From Pseudorasbora parva (Eukaryota > Chordata > Actinopteri > Cypriniformes > Gobionidae): 64,000 nucleotides of DNA. The position numbers and the translations under genes were made by a program. Of the stretch, positions 44,035 to 55,755 are shown piece after piece. The stretch lies in NCBI RefSeq assembly GCF_024679245.1, contig NC_090191.1:372001-436000 (forward strand). Reading direction: 5' to 3'. Numbering within the stretch: the stretch's first letter is position 1; each line of letters begins with the position of its first letter. The notes under the pieces were generated by a model. It was given only the letters and a program-made list of their open reading frames with translations, searched no databases and was not told where the DNA came from.

Positions 44035-45330
44035 ATACGTATTCACTGTTTAAATCTCAAAATGATCAATCAGAAAACCCCGAACTATAGTTCCACAATT
44101 TAGCCCTCTTCATGTCTGTCTCATAAAAAGAGAACTGTTGTGCTCACTGTTAAACTTCTATTATCACACTGATGGTTTAGATTTGTTGCAGTTCAGTTCA
44201 ACAAATCAGAGTTTTGTCCTTATTTATGACACTGATGTTTTATGAATCTGATATGACATAATACAAGCTTTGCAAAGAGGCACACACATAAAGCGTAAAC
44301 TAAACACACCTCAAATTCCAGGCCTGGTTCCCTGTCATCATTCACTGTCGTATGAGACTAAAGGTGCCGCAAGCAGCTGTCACTCATCATCATTAACGGC
44401 CAGCCTCGGCCTTCTCTCACGGTCTCTCAGCCTATCTGCTCGCCACAGAGCCATTTCTCTACGGTTGGCTTTCTGTTTTATATTCTTTTTCATCATACAA
44501 GCCTGCTTACGGGTAATTATAAAGAATTATAAATACAACGTGAATATGTGCACAGTACAGTACAGCAGGTTAAGTTCCAGGAGTTGAAATCTGTCCACAT
44601 GTTGAAGAACGCCTAGGGCTCACTGAACACGTCTGAGCACGCGGAGGCAGAAGATGAACTCAAGAGTGTCGTACCGTAGGTAAAGCGGCCTGCCATCTCT
44701 GTATGAATATTGCTCTATATTGGGTTGCGTGACAAAGTTTCAGGAGTTGAAATCTGTCCATGTTGAAGAACGCCTGGGGCTCACAGAACCTGTTTGAGCA
44801 TGCTGAGGAATGAGCTCAAAGGCATTTATACTGGCAGATGAAGAAAATGTCAACCGTTGTGATCCAATGCAGGGAAACAGCAGATGATAATGGAGATTAG
44901 TGGCACTGTGCAAAATGGCCTTCCCCTGCTCATGTCTTGATACATACACTGTTGTCATACAATGCCAGGTTCAAGTGTGTTTTACCGCATTAGCTGAAAC
45001 AGCCGTCTTTATTCATTAGCTCCTATGGAAAAACAGAATGACATCAAAAACATCAATGACTTCCATTAAGGGTTAGAATTGAGCACTTGAGCCTCTCAAT
45101 TACAGTCAACAGGCTGAATCAATGTATGAAACTCAAGGGCCAATAATTCTGGCATCTCTGGGTCTGATACAATGGCTTTAACATCAGAAGCAGCCGATTT
45201 TGTCAATGCAATGTCTCACGCCATCGCATGCCTTTCAGAATTCTTTAATTCTCTCATATTCAAAAATCCTATTTTTATCCTAGTTGTTTTATATAGGCAA
45301 AATATGTGACCTTTTAACCTCAAATGCGAA
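44035..45330. repeat. Inverted duplication, inner pair, left arm
   Basis: Reverse complement corresponds to 48396-52322. Landmarks: CTCATATTCAAAAATCCTAT (45254) with 48455; ATGATAATGGAGATTAGTGGC (44884) with 49245; ACAAATCTAAACCATCAGTG inverted near 44170 with 52190. The right arm carries a solo LTR and an L2 LINE that are absent here. Confidence 0.9.
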
Positions 45331-45744
45331 AAGGTCTTGGTTATGGAGGTCAATGGTCGGCCATTGTGATCCTTTTTGACCATGCCTACTCTCAGAGAAA
45401 TGAGGCCCACGATTAATAAGATGCAAACAGAAATATAAAACCAGTCCTAATTCAAAGAGAACAAGTTGACAAAAAGAATGAATCCAAGATTAGGTGAACA
45501 TATGGTATAATGAGTGATTTATAAGCTATTTTTAATAGGCCGGTCATTTTTGACCGGGAACACTTCAGGTGTAACAAGGTTACAAAACCCCCACAAAAAA
45601 AGTAAGAGCATTTCCCCCCAAAAAATGAGATTTAGTTATACCCTTTGGGAACAAAGTCACTAAGTTTCAGTCCAAAGCGATAACATTAACTAGTATTTTC
45701 GGGAAAAAGAAAGTCTTCTCCGGGTCAAATTGACCCGAACTGTG
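45331..45744. other. Central spacer, left
   Basis: Contains paired GGTCATTTTTGACCGG (45541-45556) and GGGTCAAATTGACCC (45722-45736) motifs, which look like the palindromic ends of a small element. Ends not proven. Confidence 0.35.
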
Positions 45745-45875
45745 AAGCTGCTTTGAAACAATCGGCATTGTAAAAGCGCTATATACATAAAGTTGATTGA
45801 TTGATATTTGTATAGCACATTTCATACCAAATGGCAATTCAAAGTGCTTTACATAGAAATTAATTAAAATAGTGT
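45745..45875. mobile_element. Two short LINE 3' ends, head to head
   Basis: 45741-45802 is a plus-strand L2 3' end (CTTTGAAACAATCGGCATTG ... ATAAAGTTGATTGATTG). 45803-45875 is a minus-strand end of the family seen at 31798 (TTTGTATAGCACATTTCATA). Confidence 0.65.
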
Positions 45876-45879
45876 TAAA

Positions 45880-46111
45880 ATATGCATGAGAAAAAAATGG
45901 TTTACACATGGTTACCTCCCTTCGGGCAGGTTGAGTCTTCTGCAGCATTCTGATGGAATGGGGCACACTTTTCAATAGTCTCAGGAAGTGGGTCATGTGT
46001 AACAGCAGTGACTGACTCTCTCAGAGTCTGAGAGGCTTATGCAGTTTGCTGGAAGGGCCAACAACATGCTGTTTTTGGTAGGGATCCCATTTCGTTGTAT
46101 CATCTCTAATG
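45880..46111 (+). mobile_element. DIRS 3' region remnant, left of the Tc1 insertion
   Basis: AACAGCAGTGACTGACTCTC and GGTAGGGATCCCATTTCGT match the region before the DIRS inverted repeats at 38130-38260. Continues at 48143-48395 on the other side of the Tc1 element. Confidence 0.7.
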
Positions 46112-46390
46112 TACAGGTCCTTCTCAAAAAATTAGCATATTGTGATAAAGTTCATTATTTTCCATAATGTAATGATAAAAATTAAACTTTCATATATTTT
46201 AGATTCATTGCACACCAACTGAAATATTTCAGGTCTTTTATTGTTTTAATACTGATGATTTTGGCATACAGCTCATGAAAACCCAAAATTCCTGTCTCAA
46301 AAAATTAGCATATTTCATCCGACCAATAAAAGAAAAGTGTTTTTAATACGAAAAAAGTCACCCTTCAAATAATGATGTTCAGTTCTGCAC

Positions 46391-47363
46391 TCAACACTTG
46401 GTGGGGAATCCTTTAGCAGAAATGACTGCTTCAGTGCGGCGTGGCATGGAGGCGATCAGCCTGTGGCACTGCTGAGGTGTTATGGAGGCCCAGGATGCTT
46501 CGATAGCGGCCTTAAGCTCATCCAGAGTGTTGGGTCTCGCGTCTCTCAACCTTCTCTTCACAATATCCCACAGATTCTCTATGGGGTTCAGGTCAGGAGA
46601 GTTGGCAGGCCAATTGAGCACAGTAATACCATGGTCAGTAAACCATTTACCAGTGGTTTTGGCACTGTGAGCAGGTGCCAGGTCGTGCTGAAAAACCAAA
46701 TCTTCATCTCCATAAAGCTTTTCAGCAGATGGAAGCATGAAGTGCTCCAAAATCTCCTGATAGCGAGCTGCATTGACCCTGCCCTTGATAAAACACAGTG
46801 GACCAACACCAGCAGCTGACATGGCACCCCAGACCATCACTGACTGTGGGGACTTGACACTGGACTTCAGGCATTTGGGCATTTCCTTCTCCCCAGTCTT
46901 CCTCCAGACTCTGGCACCTTGATTTCCCAATGACATGCAAAATTTGCTTTCATCCGAGAAAAGTACTTTGGACCACTGAGCACCAGTCCAGTGCTGCTTC
47001 TCTGTAGCCCAAAAGTGGCTTGACCTGGGGAATGCGGCACCTGTAGCCCATTTCCTGCTCACGCCTGTGCACGGTGGCTCTGGATGTTTCTACTCCAGAC
47101 TCAGTCCACTGCTTCCGCAGGTCCCCCAAGGTCTGGAATCGGTCCTTCTCCACAATCTTCCTCAGGGTCCGCTCACCTCTTCTCGTTGGGCAGCGTTTTT
47201 TGCCACACTTTTTCCTTCCCACAGACTTCCCACTGAGGTGCCTTGATCCAGCACTCTGGGAACAGCCTATTCGTTCAGAAATGTCTTTCTGTGTCTTCCC
47301 CTCTCGCTTGAGGGTGTCAATGATGGCCTTCTGGACAGCAGTCAGGTCGGCAGTCTGACCCAT
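46391..47363 (-). pseudogene. Tc1 transposase (DD34E) with one frameshift
   Basis: The N-terminal frame (47363 down to ~47000) starts MGQTADLTAVQKAIIDTLK with the paired HTH (GKTQKDISERIGCSQSAG, SVGRKKCGKKRCPTRRGER) up to TVHRREQEMGYRCRIPQVK. A frame change near 46990-47030 follows, then the catalytic domain: HWTGAQWSKVLFSDESKF (first Asp), VFQHDLAPAHSAKT (second Asp, with Leu for the usual Asn) and NSPDLNPIENLWDIVKRRL (Asp 34 residues before Glu). The C-terminus is complete. All three catalytic acids are present, so only the frame break and unknown substitutions stand against function. It moves DNA into TA sites. Confidence 0.9.
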
Positions 47364-47456
47364 GATTGCGGTTTTGAGTAATGAACCAGGCTGGGAGTTT
47401 TTAAAAGCCTCAGGAATCTTTTGCAGGTGTTTAGGGTTAAATAGTTGATTCAGATG

Positions 47457-47898
47457 TGTTGTATGCGCTGGGAAGAAAGAACAGCAAGATCCAATAGCGA
47501 AAATAATAATAATTTATTTCTCTCAGTCACATAACAAAGAACAGAATCCCTCATAAAAAAGTCAGGTAGATCGGTCTCAGGTGGTAATCAGGCTGTGAGG
47601 CAGCGCAGTCCGTGCGGGGAAGCCGGCAGACACAGAAGATCCGTGAGCAGGGAGGCAAGGGCAGACGCGGTCGGACGGAACCGGAACGAAGCAATCCCAC
47701 AAAGATCATGAACACACAGGAACCCACAAGACACACTGCAACGATCTGATACAAGACTGAGTGAGACACAGGAATATATAGGCCCGGTAATGAGGTGCAG
47801 CAGGTGAGAGTGATCTGTGATGAGTAATCAGTGACCACGCCTCCAACAACACCACAAAACACAGACAGAAGGAGACAGTGAATTCATGAACCGTGACA
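47457..47898 (-). mobile_element. Solo LTR inserted in the Tc1 element
   Basis: Begins TGTTGTATGC and ends CCGTGACA, flanked by exact AGATG copies (47452-47456, 47899-47903). On the minus strand a TATA-like CCTATATATTCC at about 47775-47786 supports minus orientation. The half next to GTGACA is related to the LTR at 48621-49047. Confidence 0.88.
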
Positions 47899-48142
47899 AG
47901 ATGATTAGGTTAATAGCTCGTTTACAGAACCTTTTCATGATATGCTATTTTTTTTTAGATAGGAATTTTGGGTTTTCATGAGCTGTATGCCAAAATCATC
48001 AGTATTAAAACAATAAAAGACCTGAAATACTTCAGTTGGTGTGCAATGAAACTAAAATATATGAAAGTTTAATTTTTATCATTACATTATGGAAAATAAT
48101 GAACTTTATCACAATATGCTATTTTTTTGAGAAGGACCTGTA

Positions 48143-48395
48143 CACCGAGAGTGACTGACTGAAAGGGAACGGCTTGGTCCTGTATGGTAACCCTCATTTC
48201 CTGAAGGAGAAAATGAGGACTAGCTCGGCTTCTCAGCAAAAACAAAGATGTGAGCATGTTCAGTGGCTTGTTTATTTTCACTTGAAGTGGATTGGGTGCT
48301 CAAGCAAGATCCCATGTCTTCCCATCATCTCTGATGTACATCTGTTCCATCCTTCAGGGACTGAGGATTGCCTTACATAGCAAAGACATTTTTAC
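48143..48395 (+). mobile_element. DIRS inverted-repeat remnant, right of the Tc1 insertion
   Basis: GACTGACTGAAAGGGAACGG ... TGTATGGTAACCCTCATTTCC pairs imperfectly with the inverse of 48348-48392 (CCATCCTTCAGGGACTGAGG). Joins 45880-46111 when the Tc1 is removed. Confidence 0.7.
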
Positions 48396-48620
48396 GTTTG
48401 GGGTTAAAAGGTCATATATTTTGCCTATATACAACAACTAGGATAAAATAGGATTTTTGAATATGAGAGAATTAAAAAAAAAAGAATTCCGAAAGGCATG
48501 TAATGACGTGAGCCTCAAAAAAAAAAAAAAAGACTGCTTCTGATGTTAAAACCATTGTATCAGACCCAGAGATGCCATAATTATTGGCCCTTGAGTTTCA
48601 TAAAATTGAGAGGCTCAAGC

Positions 48621-49047
48621 TGTCACAGCGGAATGAGAATGAAGACAGATGCGGATCCAAAAGCGAATGCACAAGGTCTCTTTATTACTGATACTGGTAA
48701 GACAGTAAATGACAGCAAAAGCTCAGTCTCTGGTAGTTCGTGCCAGGTAGATGCAGGAAGCTCTAGGAGACGGTGCAGCAACTTGACACAGGGACGCAAT
48801 GGGCACAGACCAGGCAACGGGAAAATCCAGGACGGAAGAATCCACACAGACACAGGGAAGACGACTGCACACGAGGAACACACAGGGACAACTGCAACGA
48901 TCAACAAACACAGAATGCAGGCGAGGCACTTAAAAAGGCAGGTGAGATGAGGTGCAGCTGGTGAATGATTTGTGATCAGTGACCACGCCTCCAACACAAC
49001 CAAACGCACATATACAAAATGAGCCGGTGAATCCATGAACCGTGACA
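48621..49047 (-). mobile_element. Solo LTR in the right arm
   Basis: TGTCACAGCGG ... CCGTGACA, with CAAGC/AAAGC flanks (one mismatch in 5). The left arm has the empty site near 45090. Shares the GACCACGCCTCCAACA and ATGAACCGTGACA blocks with the LTR at 47457-47898. Confidence 0.85.
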
Positions 49048-49799
49048 AAAGCACTCAATTCAAACTCTTAGTGGAAGTCATTGATGTTATTGATGTCATT
49101 CTGTTTTTCCATAGGAGCTAATGAATAAAGACGGCTGTTTCAGCTAATGCAGTAAAACACACTTGAACCTGGCATTGTATGGCAACAGAGTATGTATCAA
49201 GACATGAGCAGGGGAAGGCCATTTTGCACAGTGTCTTCACATCATGCCACTAATCTCCATTATCATCTGCTGTTTCCCTGCATTGGATCACAACGGTTGA
49301 CATTTTCTTCATCTGCCAGTATAAATGCCTTCGAGCTCATTCCTCAGCATGCTCAAACAGGTTCTGTGAGCCCCAGGCGTTCTTCAACATGGACAGATTT
49401 CAACTCCTGAAACTTTGTCACGCAACCCAATATAGAGCAATATTCATACAGAGATGGCAGGCCGCTTTACCTACGGTACGACACTCTTGAGTTCATCTTC
49501 AGCGTGCTCAGACGTGTTCAGTGAGCCCTAGGCGTTCTTCAACATGGACAGATTTCAACTCCTGAAACTTTGTCACGCAACCCAATATAGAGCAATATTC
49601 ATACAGAGATGGCAGGCCGCTTTACCTACGGTGCGACACTCTTGAGTTCATCTTCAGCGTGCTCAGACGTGTTCAGTGAGCCCTAGGCGTTCTTCAACAT
49701 GTGGACAGATTTAAACTCCTGAAACTTAACCTACTGTAGGATGCTCTTAAAAACAAGGATAAAAAACAACACCGCCAACACATTATTTTTTGATAAGAT

Positions 49800-51865
49800 A
49801 TCAATCAATCAATCAATCAATCAACTTTATTTATATAGCGCTTTTACAATCACGATTGTGTCAAAGCAGCTTCACAGTGTCAAACAGGGTAATATTGCGA
49901 CAAAATTAGATTTGGCTGTACAGCCGTACTGGAGAAAACAGTGATGTTATCAGCTTATTTTAATTTATCATATAGCGACAATGTTGGCAGATCAGTATTA
50001 TAGTTTATAGAATTAAATAAGACCTAATTCATATATTTTATTTGTATAATAAGTTGAATAACTTTAATCATATTTTTAGTGTCCCCAACTGAGCAAGCCA
50101 AGCCAAAGGCGACAGTGGCAAGGAACCAAAACTCCATCAGGGCATGATGGAGAAAAATAAACCTTGGGAGAAACCAGACTCAGTCGGGGTGCCAGTTCTC
50201 CTCTGGCCTATTAACACACCGTGTAAGATTATTATTCTGGCAACCTTACAGGTCGGAAATCATATTAGATCGGATTATTCAAAATTTTCAGGGTATCACG
50301 GAAGAGACAGATTTATTTAGGATGGGGCGTCAATTACACAAGAGTATGAATACATGAAAGATCGGAATTATTGCGCCGAAGACGGGTTTTGAGCATGTCG
50401 TGCCAGTGAGGCAAATTCGGAGGAGACACCATTTGACACGGCTCAGCAGACACTCCAGGATGAGCTGGTCATGTCCAGGCAGGTCCACCATCCGATCCGG
50501 ACAGGGCCCAGATCCGGGATAAACCTCGGGATAAACAGAGAGACTAACATTAGCGTAGATGTCACTCTTTTTATGATGTAACGAGTACATCAGGTGTTAT
50601 GGGAAGTGTTCCCGGTTCCGGCTGACCTAGTTAATGCAGCCTAACAATCAGTCAATTGAATTGAATAATGAAAGTTAAAAATGTTCTATGTGTATGCCAT
50701 GGTAAAGAGATGTGTTTTTAGTCTAGATTTAAACTGACAGAGTGTGTCTGCTTCCCGAACAATGCTAGGAAGACTATTCCACAATTTAGGAGCTAAATAG
50801 GAAAATGATCGACCGCCTGCAGTTGATTTAGATATTCTAGGTATCATCAACTGGCCAGAGTTTTGAGACCGCAATCGACGTGATGGGGTATAATGCGTTA
50901 AGAGCTCGCTTAAGTACCGGGGAGCTAAACTATTTAGTGCTTTGTAAGTAATAAGCAAGATTTTAAAATGTATGCGATGTTTAATAGGGAGCCAGTGCAG
51001 TGTTGACAGAACTGGACTAATATGATCATACTTCCTGGTTCTAGTAAGAACTCTAGCTGCTGCATTTTGGACTAGCTGGAGTTTGTTTATTAAGCGAGCA
51101 GGGCAACCACCCAGTAGAGCATTACAATAATCTAGCCTTGAGCTCATGAACGCATGTACTAACTGTTCAGCATTTTGCATTGAAAGCATGTGCCGTAATT
51201 TAGATATATTTTTAAGATGATAGAATGCGGTTTTACAGATGCTAGAAACGTGGCTTTCAAATGAAAGATTGGTATCAAAGAGCACACCCAGGTTCCTCAC
51301 TGACGACGAGGGCTTGACAGAGCACTCATCAAGTGTTAGACAGTATTCTCGGTTACTACTTGTGGAGCTTTTCTGTCCAATAATTAAAAATTCAGTTTTA
51401 TCTGAATTAAGTTGCAGAAAATTACTATTCATCCAATTTTTTATATCAGCTATGCATTCTGTTAATCTTGTGAATTGGTAGGTTTCATCCGGGCGTGAGG
51501 AAATATAGAGCTGAGTATCGTCAGCATAACAATGAAAACTAACGCCATGTTTCCTAATGATATCTCCCAGTGGTAGCATATACAGGGTGAAAAGCAACGG
51601 TCCTAACACTGAGCCTTGCGGTACCCCATACTGAACTTGTGATCGGTGTGACATCTCTTCATTTACTGCTACAAACTGATAACGGTCAGATAAGTACGAT
51701 TTAAACCATGCCAAAGCAGTTCCACTAACGCCAACATAATTTTCGATTCTATTCAGAAGAATATTGTGATCGATAGTATCAAATGCAGCGCTAAGATCGA
51801 GTAACACTAATAGAGAGATACAACCACGATCAGATGATAAGAGTAAATCATTTGTAACTCTAATA
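49800..51865 (-). mobile_element. L2-type LINE, 5'-truncated, with long 3' UTR
   Basis: Minus-strand order: ORF2 C-terminal half (51862-50686), 880-bp 3' UTR, terminus AAAGCGCTATATAAATAAAG and (TTGA)n tail at 49801-49824. Inserted within the right arm of the inverted duplication; the left arm has no copy at the corresponding position (near 44555). Confidence 0.9.
50686..51862 (-). CDS. L2 ORF2 reverse transcriptase, C-terminal half, open frame
   Basis: Open from the truncation point through 392 codons. First RT Asp block [39 protein letters not shown], catalytic [12 protein letters not shown], template-grip [12 protein letters not shown], then [49 protein letters not shown] and the C-terminal PKLWNSLPSIVREADTLC, KSRLKTHLFTMAYT. 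It lacks the endonuclease and RT N-terminus, so it is not a working element despite the clean frame; the clean frame points to recent insertion. Same family as 24181-25345. Confidence 0.9.
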
Positions 51866-52469
51866 TGTGCATATTCACATTGTATTTATAATTATTTAGA
51901 ATTGCTCGTAAACAGGCATGTGATGAAGCTGAATATAAAATATAAAGAAAACCGGAGAGAAATTACTCGTTTCACATCAAATGCATGCTTCTTGTCATTT
52001 CACTCACTCCTTTAGTTTATAATGAATGTTCAGTTGTTGTTTTATGTATATTGTTAACTGCTCCATTCTTCATAACAGCCTCTTTGCTAAGCTTCCATTA
52101 TGTCATATCAGATTCATAAAACATTAATGTTATTAATAAGGACACAGCTTTGATTTGTTGAACTGAAATACAACAAATCTAAACCATCAGTGTGATAATA
52201 GAAGTTTAACAGTGAGCACAACAGTTCTCTTTTTGTGAGACAGACAGAAGTGCTGAATTGAGAAACTATAGCTTGAGGTTTTCTGATTGATAATTAAAGT
52301 GTTTCATGAATACTTGATTTAACAGAGCACCTCTCTGCTTGCACAACTGTTCTCGAGACTAGGCCAGGATCAGCCAGATCAACGAAAATAAAGCTCTGCT
52401 CTTTTAGTGCAGCCATTTGCTGACTTGTACCTTCACCCTGTGGGCGGGCGTAAACCACATGCCAACATT

Positions 52470-52600
52470 ATTGGCTAGTTTTTATACACTTAAAGCAGAT
52501 TGGTCTCTAAAGATGATCCCCAATTCGTTGAACGTGACTGACTGAAAGGGAACTGGATTAGGCTTTCTGGGATGGTCTAATAATGGTTCAGGTCATACTG
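52470..52600 (+). mobile_element. DIRS inverted-repeat fragment
   Basis: GATCCCCAATTCGTTGAACGTGACTGACTGAAAGGGAAC matches the start of the DIRS terminal repeats at 38237-38297 and 48143. Nothing else of the element remains. Confidence 0.55.
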
Positions 52601-52724
52601 AGAAGGGAGAGGTTATTTGTGAGTATACAGTCAGAGTCAATGTCAAAGGGGACTATGTGAGAATACAGAAGTCATAAAATTATTCAGACATCAGATATAT
52701 TTTTTACTGGTGGATGCAGGACAC

Positions 52725-53395
52725 TAGTCAAGTCAACTTTATTTATATCGTGCTTTTCCAACGCTGATTGTGTCAGAGCAGCTTCAGTGTTAAACAGGAC
52801 AAAACTGCAGCAGAATTAGATTTGGCTGTACAGTCGTTCTGGAGTAAACAGTGATGTTATCAGCTTATTTTAATTTATCATAGAGAGACAATGTTGGCAG
52901 ATCAGTATTATAGTTTATAGAATTAATTAAAACCTAACAAATTAATTGTATTTGTATAATTAGTTGAATAACTTTGATCATAATGTTAGCGTCCCCAACT
53001 GAGCAAGCCAAGCCAAAGGCGACCAAAGGAACCGAAACTCCATCAGGGCATGATGGAGAAAAATAAACCTTAGACAAACCAGACTCAGTTCTCCTCTGGC
53101 CTATTAACACACAGCGGAGGATTATTATTCTGGCAACCTTACAGGTCAGAAATCATTTTAGATCGGAATATTCAAAATTGCAGGGTATCACGGAAGAGAC
53201 GGGTTTATTTAGGATGGTGCGTCGATTACACAAGAGTATGAATACATGAAAGATCGGAGTTATTGCGCCTGAGACGGGTTTATTGAGGATGACGTGCCGG
53301 TGAGGCAAATTCAGAGGAGACACCAATTGACACGGCTCAGCAGACACTCCAGGATGAGCTGGTCATGTCCAGGCACAGGTCCACCATAGTTAATT
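52725..53395 (-). mobile_element. L2-type LINE 3' UTR fragment
   Basis: Minus-strand terminus ATAAAGTTGACTTGACT at 52728-52748 and the 3' UTR blocks shared with 735-1320 and 49800-50685. No RT. Confidence 0.8.
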
Positions 53396-53661
53396 TATGT
53401 AAGTGAGGATAGCAAAATAAAGTTGACTGTGACATTATACCCTCCAATTCTGTATTACATACCTTTCCATCAAAGTTATCTGACATTATCAAGATTCATT
53501 TATTCTGACACAGTTTAACTCTCTGAAAAAGTTCTTCTTTTATTCCACTACTATTTTCTAAACTATAATAACTGTGAATAAATTAGAATAAACTGTGATA
53601 ATGTGAGAAAAAGTTGAAGGCGTCTGAAAAATGTTGGTTTGACTGTAGGTGACCATAAGTC
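53396..53661. other. AT-rich spacer
   Basis: Nothing recognised. Confidence 0.4.
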
Positions 53662-53664
53662 TAA

Positions 53665-54831
53665 GGGTGCGTTCACACTTGTAGTTCGGTTCGTTTGGTT
53701 CGTTTGGTCCGGACCAAAAAACAAAAACAAACATAATAGTCCTGGTCCGCTTAGCGTTCACACGGGCATTTTTAACAGCGAACCTAAAGTTACCGAACCA
53801 AAGGCACAGGGAGACGCTCACAACCTGATTGGTCAGCTTATATGACGTAGGAGCTCGCTTACCGAACATTCAGAACAATGCTGTGTGCGGATTACACGCG
53901 CGGGCATTTAATGCGTGTACATGGTATTATTTTTTACCAGAGAACTCATGAAGAGCTCATGAAATGTTCAAAACATTCAAAACAACGCTGTGTGCTGGAT
54001 TAAACGCGATCATTTTATGCGTGTAACACATTTGGCATTATTTCTTACCAGAGAACTCATGAAGAGCTCATGAAATGTTCAAAACATTCAAAACAACGCT
54101 GTGTGCTGGATTAAACGCGATCATTTTATGCGTGTAACACATTTGGCATTATTTCTTACCAGAGAACTCATGAAGAGCTCATGAAATGTTCCAAACAACG
54201 CTGTGTGCTGGATTAAACGCGATCATTTTATGCGTGTACATGTGGCATTATTTTTACCCGCTGAGAACTCATGAAGAGCTCATAAAATGTTCAAAACATT
54301 CAAAACAGCAGCAGGATTTCCTCCGTTGTGCAGAACAGAGACGGCCGTTCTGTCGTCTGCACCTGCTAATAATGGGCAACACAGGAACTTTGATGAGAAG
54401 AGCCAGGTATGCTTTTTGTGTGTTTTTTCTAGCATTTTCGAAACATGCTCGTCTGACCAAATATTGATGAGGCTCTTCCTCGTTGCTCCACGTTTGCCCT
54501 CTAATGTTAAAGTTACTCATTTTGGATACACCGATCTTTCCGCGTCGTCAAATCAGCTGCATTATGCGTCGCATCTTGTGACATTACGTCCGGTTTTTGG
54601 TCCGTTTACATGTCTTTGGTCCGTGTTGCGTTCATATATCAATCGAACCGCACCAGAGTTCGTTTGGAAGCGGACCGAGACCCATCTTTTTAGCGGTCTC
54701 GGTCCGCTTGTTTGGTGCGCACCAGGGTTCGGATGGCAGCGTTCACATATGTTCAAATGAACCGCACTAACCGAGCAACCGCACCAGGGTTCGTTTTAAT
54801 CGAACCAAACATGACAAGTGTGAACGCACCC
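53665..54831. mobile_element. PIF-Harbinger MITE, TAA duplication, with internal tandem repeat
   Basis: Inverted termini GGGTGCGTTCACACTTGT, flanked by TAA at 53662-53664 and 54832-54834. Both sub-ends carry GGTTCGTTTGGT/GAACCAAAC motifs. No transposase; frames inside are not protein-like. Confidence 0.9.
53939..54300. repeat. 111-bp tandem repeat inside the MITE
   Basis: AGAGAACTCATGAAGAGCTC recurs at 53939, 54050 and 54161 (111 bp apart) and, with a small deletion, at 54262. A related half copy precedes at about 53870. Confidence 0.93.
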
Positions 54832-55016
54832 TAAATGGACATCTATGACATGCCGAATCCCCCAAGGCCACTCCTATTCAACCTGAACATGCTCCCACTG
54901 AGCCAAATAATGAAAGAGAATTAGATTGCTTAACACAGCTATGCAGATGCCACACAGATCTAGTTAGCACTATCCGGGGTTCATGCACATTTTTACCATT
55001 ACATTTCCATGACTTA

Positions 55017-55513
55017 GGCCGGAGACACACTGCAAGCGTGGCGTTTCTGTGGTGTGTCAGTCGCGGGGTGGCTGCATGCCGTTTTCTCTGACTTTGCACA
55101 CCAGAAGCGTGTCTGACGCGACGCTGCTGATATTAATGTACAGGGAAGCCCTATACGTCATGTTAAATATAAATATATTGCCTATTGATATAGCAAAGAC
55201 AACATCAGCAGTAGCCTATTGACCATATATATATGGTATTGACAGCAAAATAGGCTACACAATTTTTCGTTGTGTATTGACAGGTTTACTATTTCAAAAT
55301 CGATAATTATGTGGTTTTTTATTTTTACAATTAGGCCTATATCTGCATTTATGTTAACCTACAGACTTTCAAACATGAAAGGTAATTTATTAATATATAT
55401 TTGTGTCAAAATGGCATATAAATATATTTTCCTATTATATTTCATGCTCTAACCGGTTAACATTGGAGCCGAAATAAAAACGGACATGCCTTGCTTGCAG
55501 TGTGTCCCCAGCC
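55017..55513. mobile_element. MITE with TIR GGCYGGRGACACACTGCAAGC, TTA duplication
   Basis: Left GGCCGGAGACACACTGCAAGC pairs with right (inverted) GGCTGGGGACACACTGCAAGC. TTA flanks at 55014-55016 and 55514-55516 indicate PIF-Harbinger. Confidence 0.9.
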
Positions 55514-55547
55514 TTATAAGTAAATATTCATGACCTAATGTTCCATT

Positions 55548-55745
55548 GTAACAGAAGACCCACTGGAGGCGAGGTTGAGAACCCAAGTGCAGTCCTTTTA
55601 TGAAAGCTTAACATAAATCAAAAAACAACAAAAGACTTGACTAACACTCACCGACAGCAGGTTACACATGCAATAACTGACCAAGACTATGGCAAACATG
55701 AGGGCTTAAATACACAAGGGCTAATGACAAGACAGGGGACACCTG
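55548..55745 (-). mobile_element. LTR-like fragment
   Basis: On the minus strand GTGTATTTAAGCCCTCATG, then GACTGCACTTGGGTTCTC and TTCTGTTACA look like the U3/R/U5 of a gypsy-type LTR. The other edge is undefined. Confidence 0.45.
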
Positions 55746-55755
55746 TGAACAATGA

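Larger units (their letters stand above)
46112..48142 (-). mobile_element. Tc1 transposon with long inverted terminal repeats
   Basis: TA at 46112-46113 and 48141-48142. The termini CAGGTCCTTCTCAAAAAATTAG and its inverted partner extend into inverted repeats of about 200 bp (through TTTTGGCATACAGCTCATG). It is inserted in a DIRS remnant that continues on both sides, and carries a frameshifted transposase and a solo LTR. Confidence 0.93.
48396..52322. repeat. Inverted duplication, inner pair, right arm
   Basis: Mirror of 44035-45330, enlarged by a solo LTR (48621-49047), an extra ~150-bp tandem unit (about 49370-49690, starting GGCGTTCTTCAACATGGACAG) and an L2 LINE (49800-51865). Each insertion interrupts sequence that is continuous in the left arm. 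Confidence 0.9.

Noticed and set aside
45541..45740. Small piggyBac- or hAT-type element with GGTCAWWWTTGACC ends
   Set aside because: The palindromic motifs are suggestive but no target duplication or clear boundary is visible.
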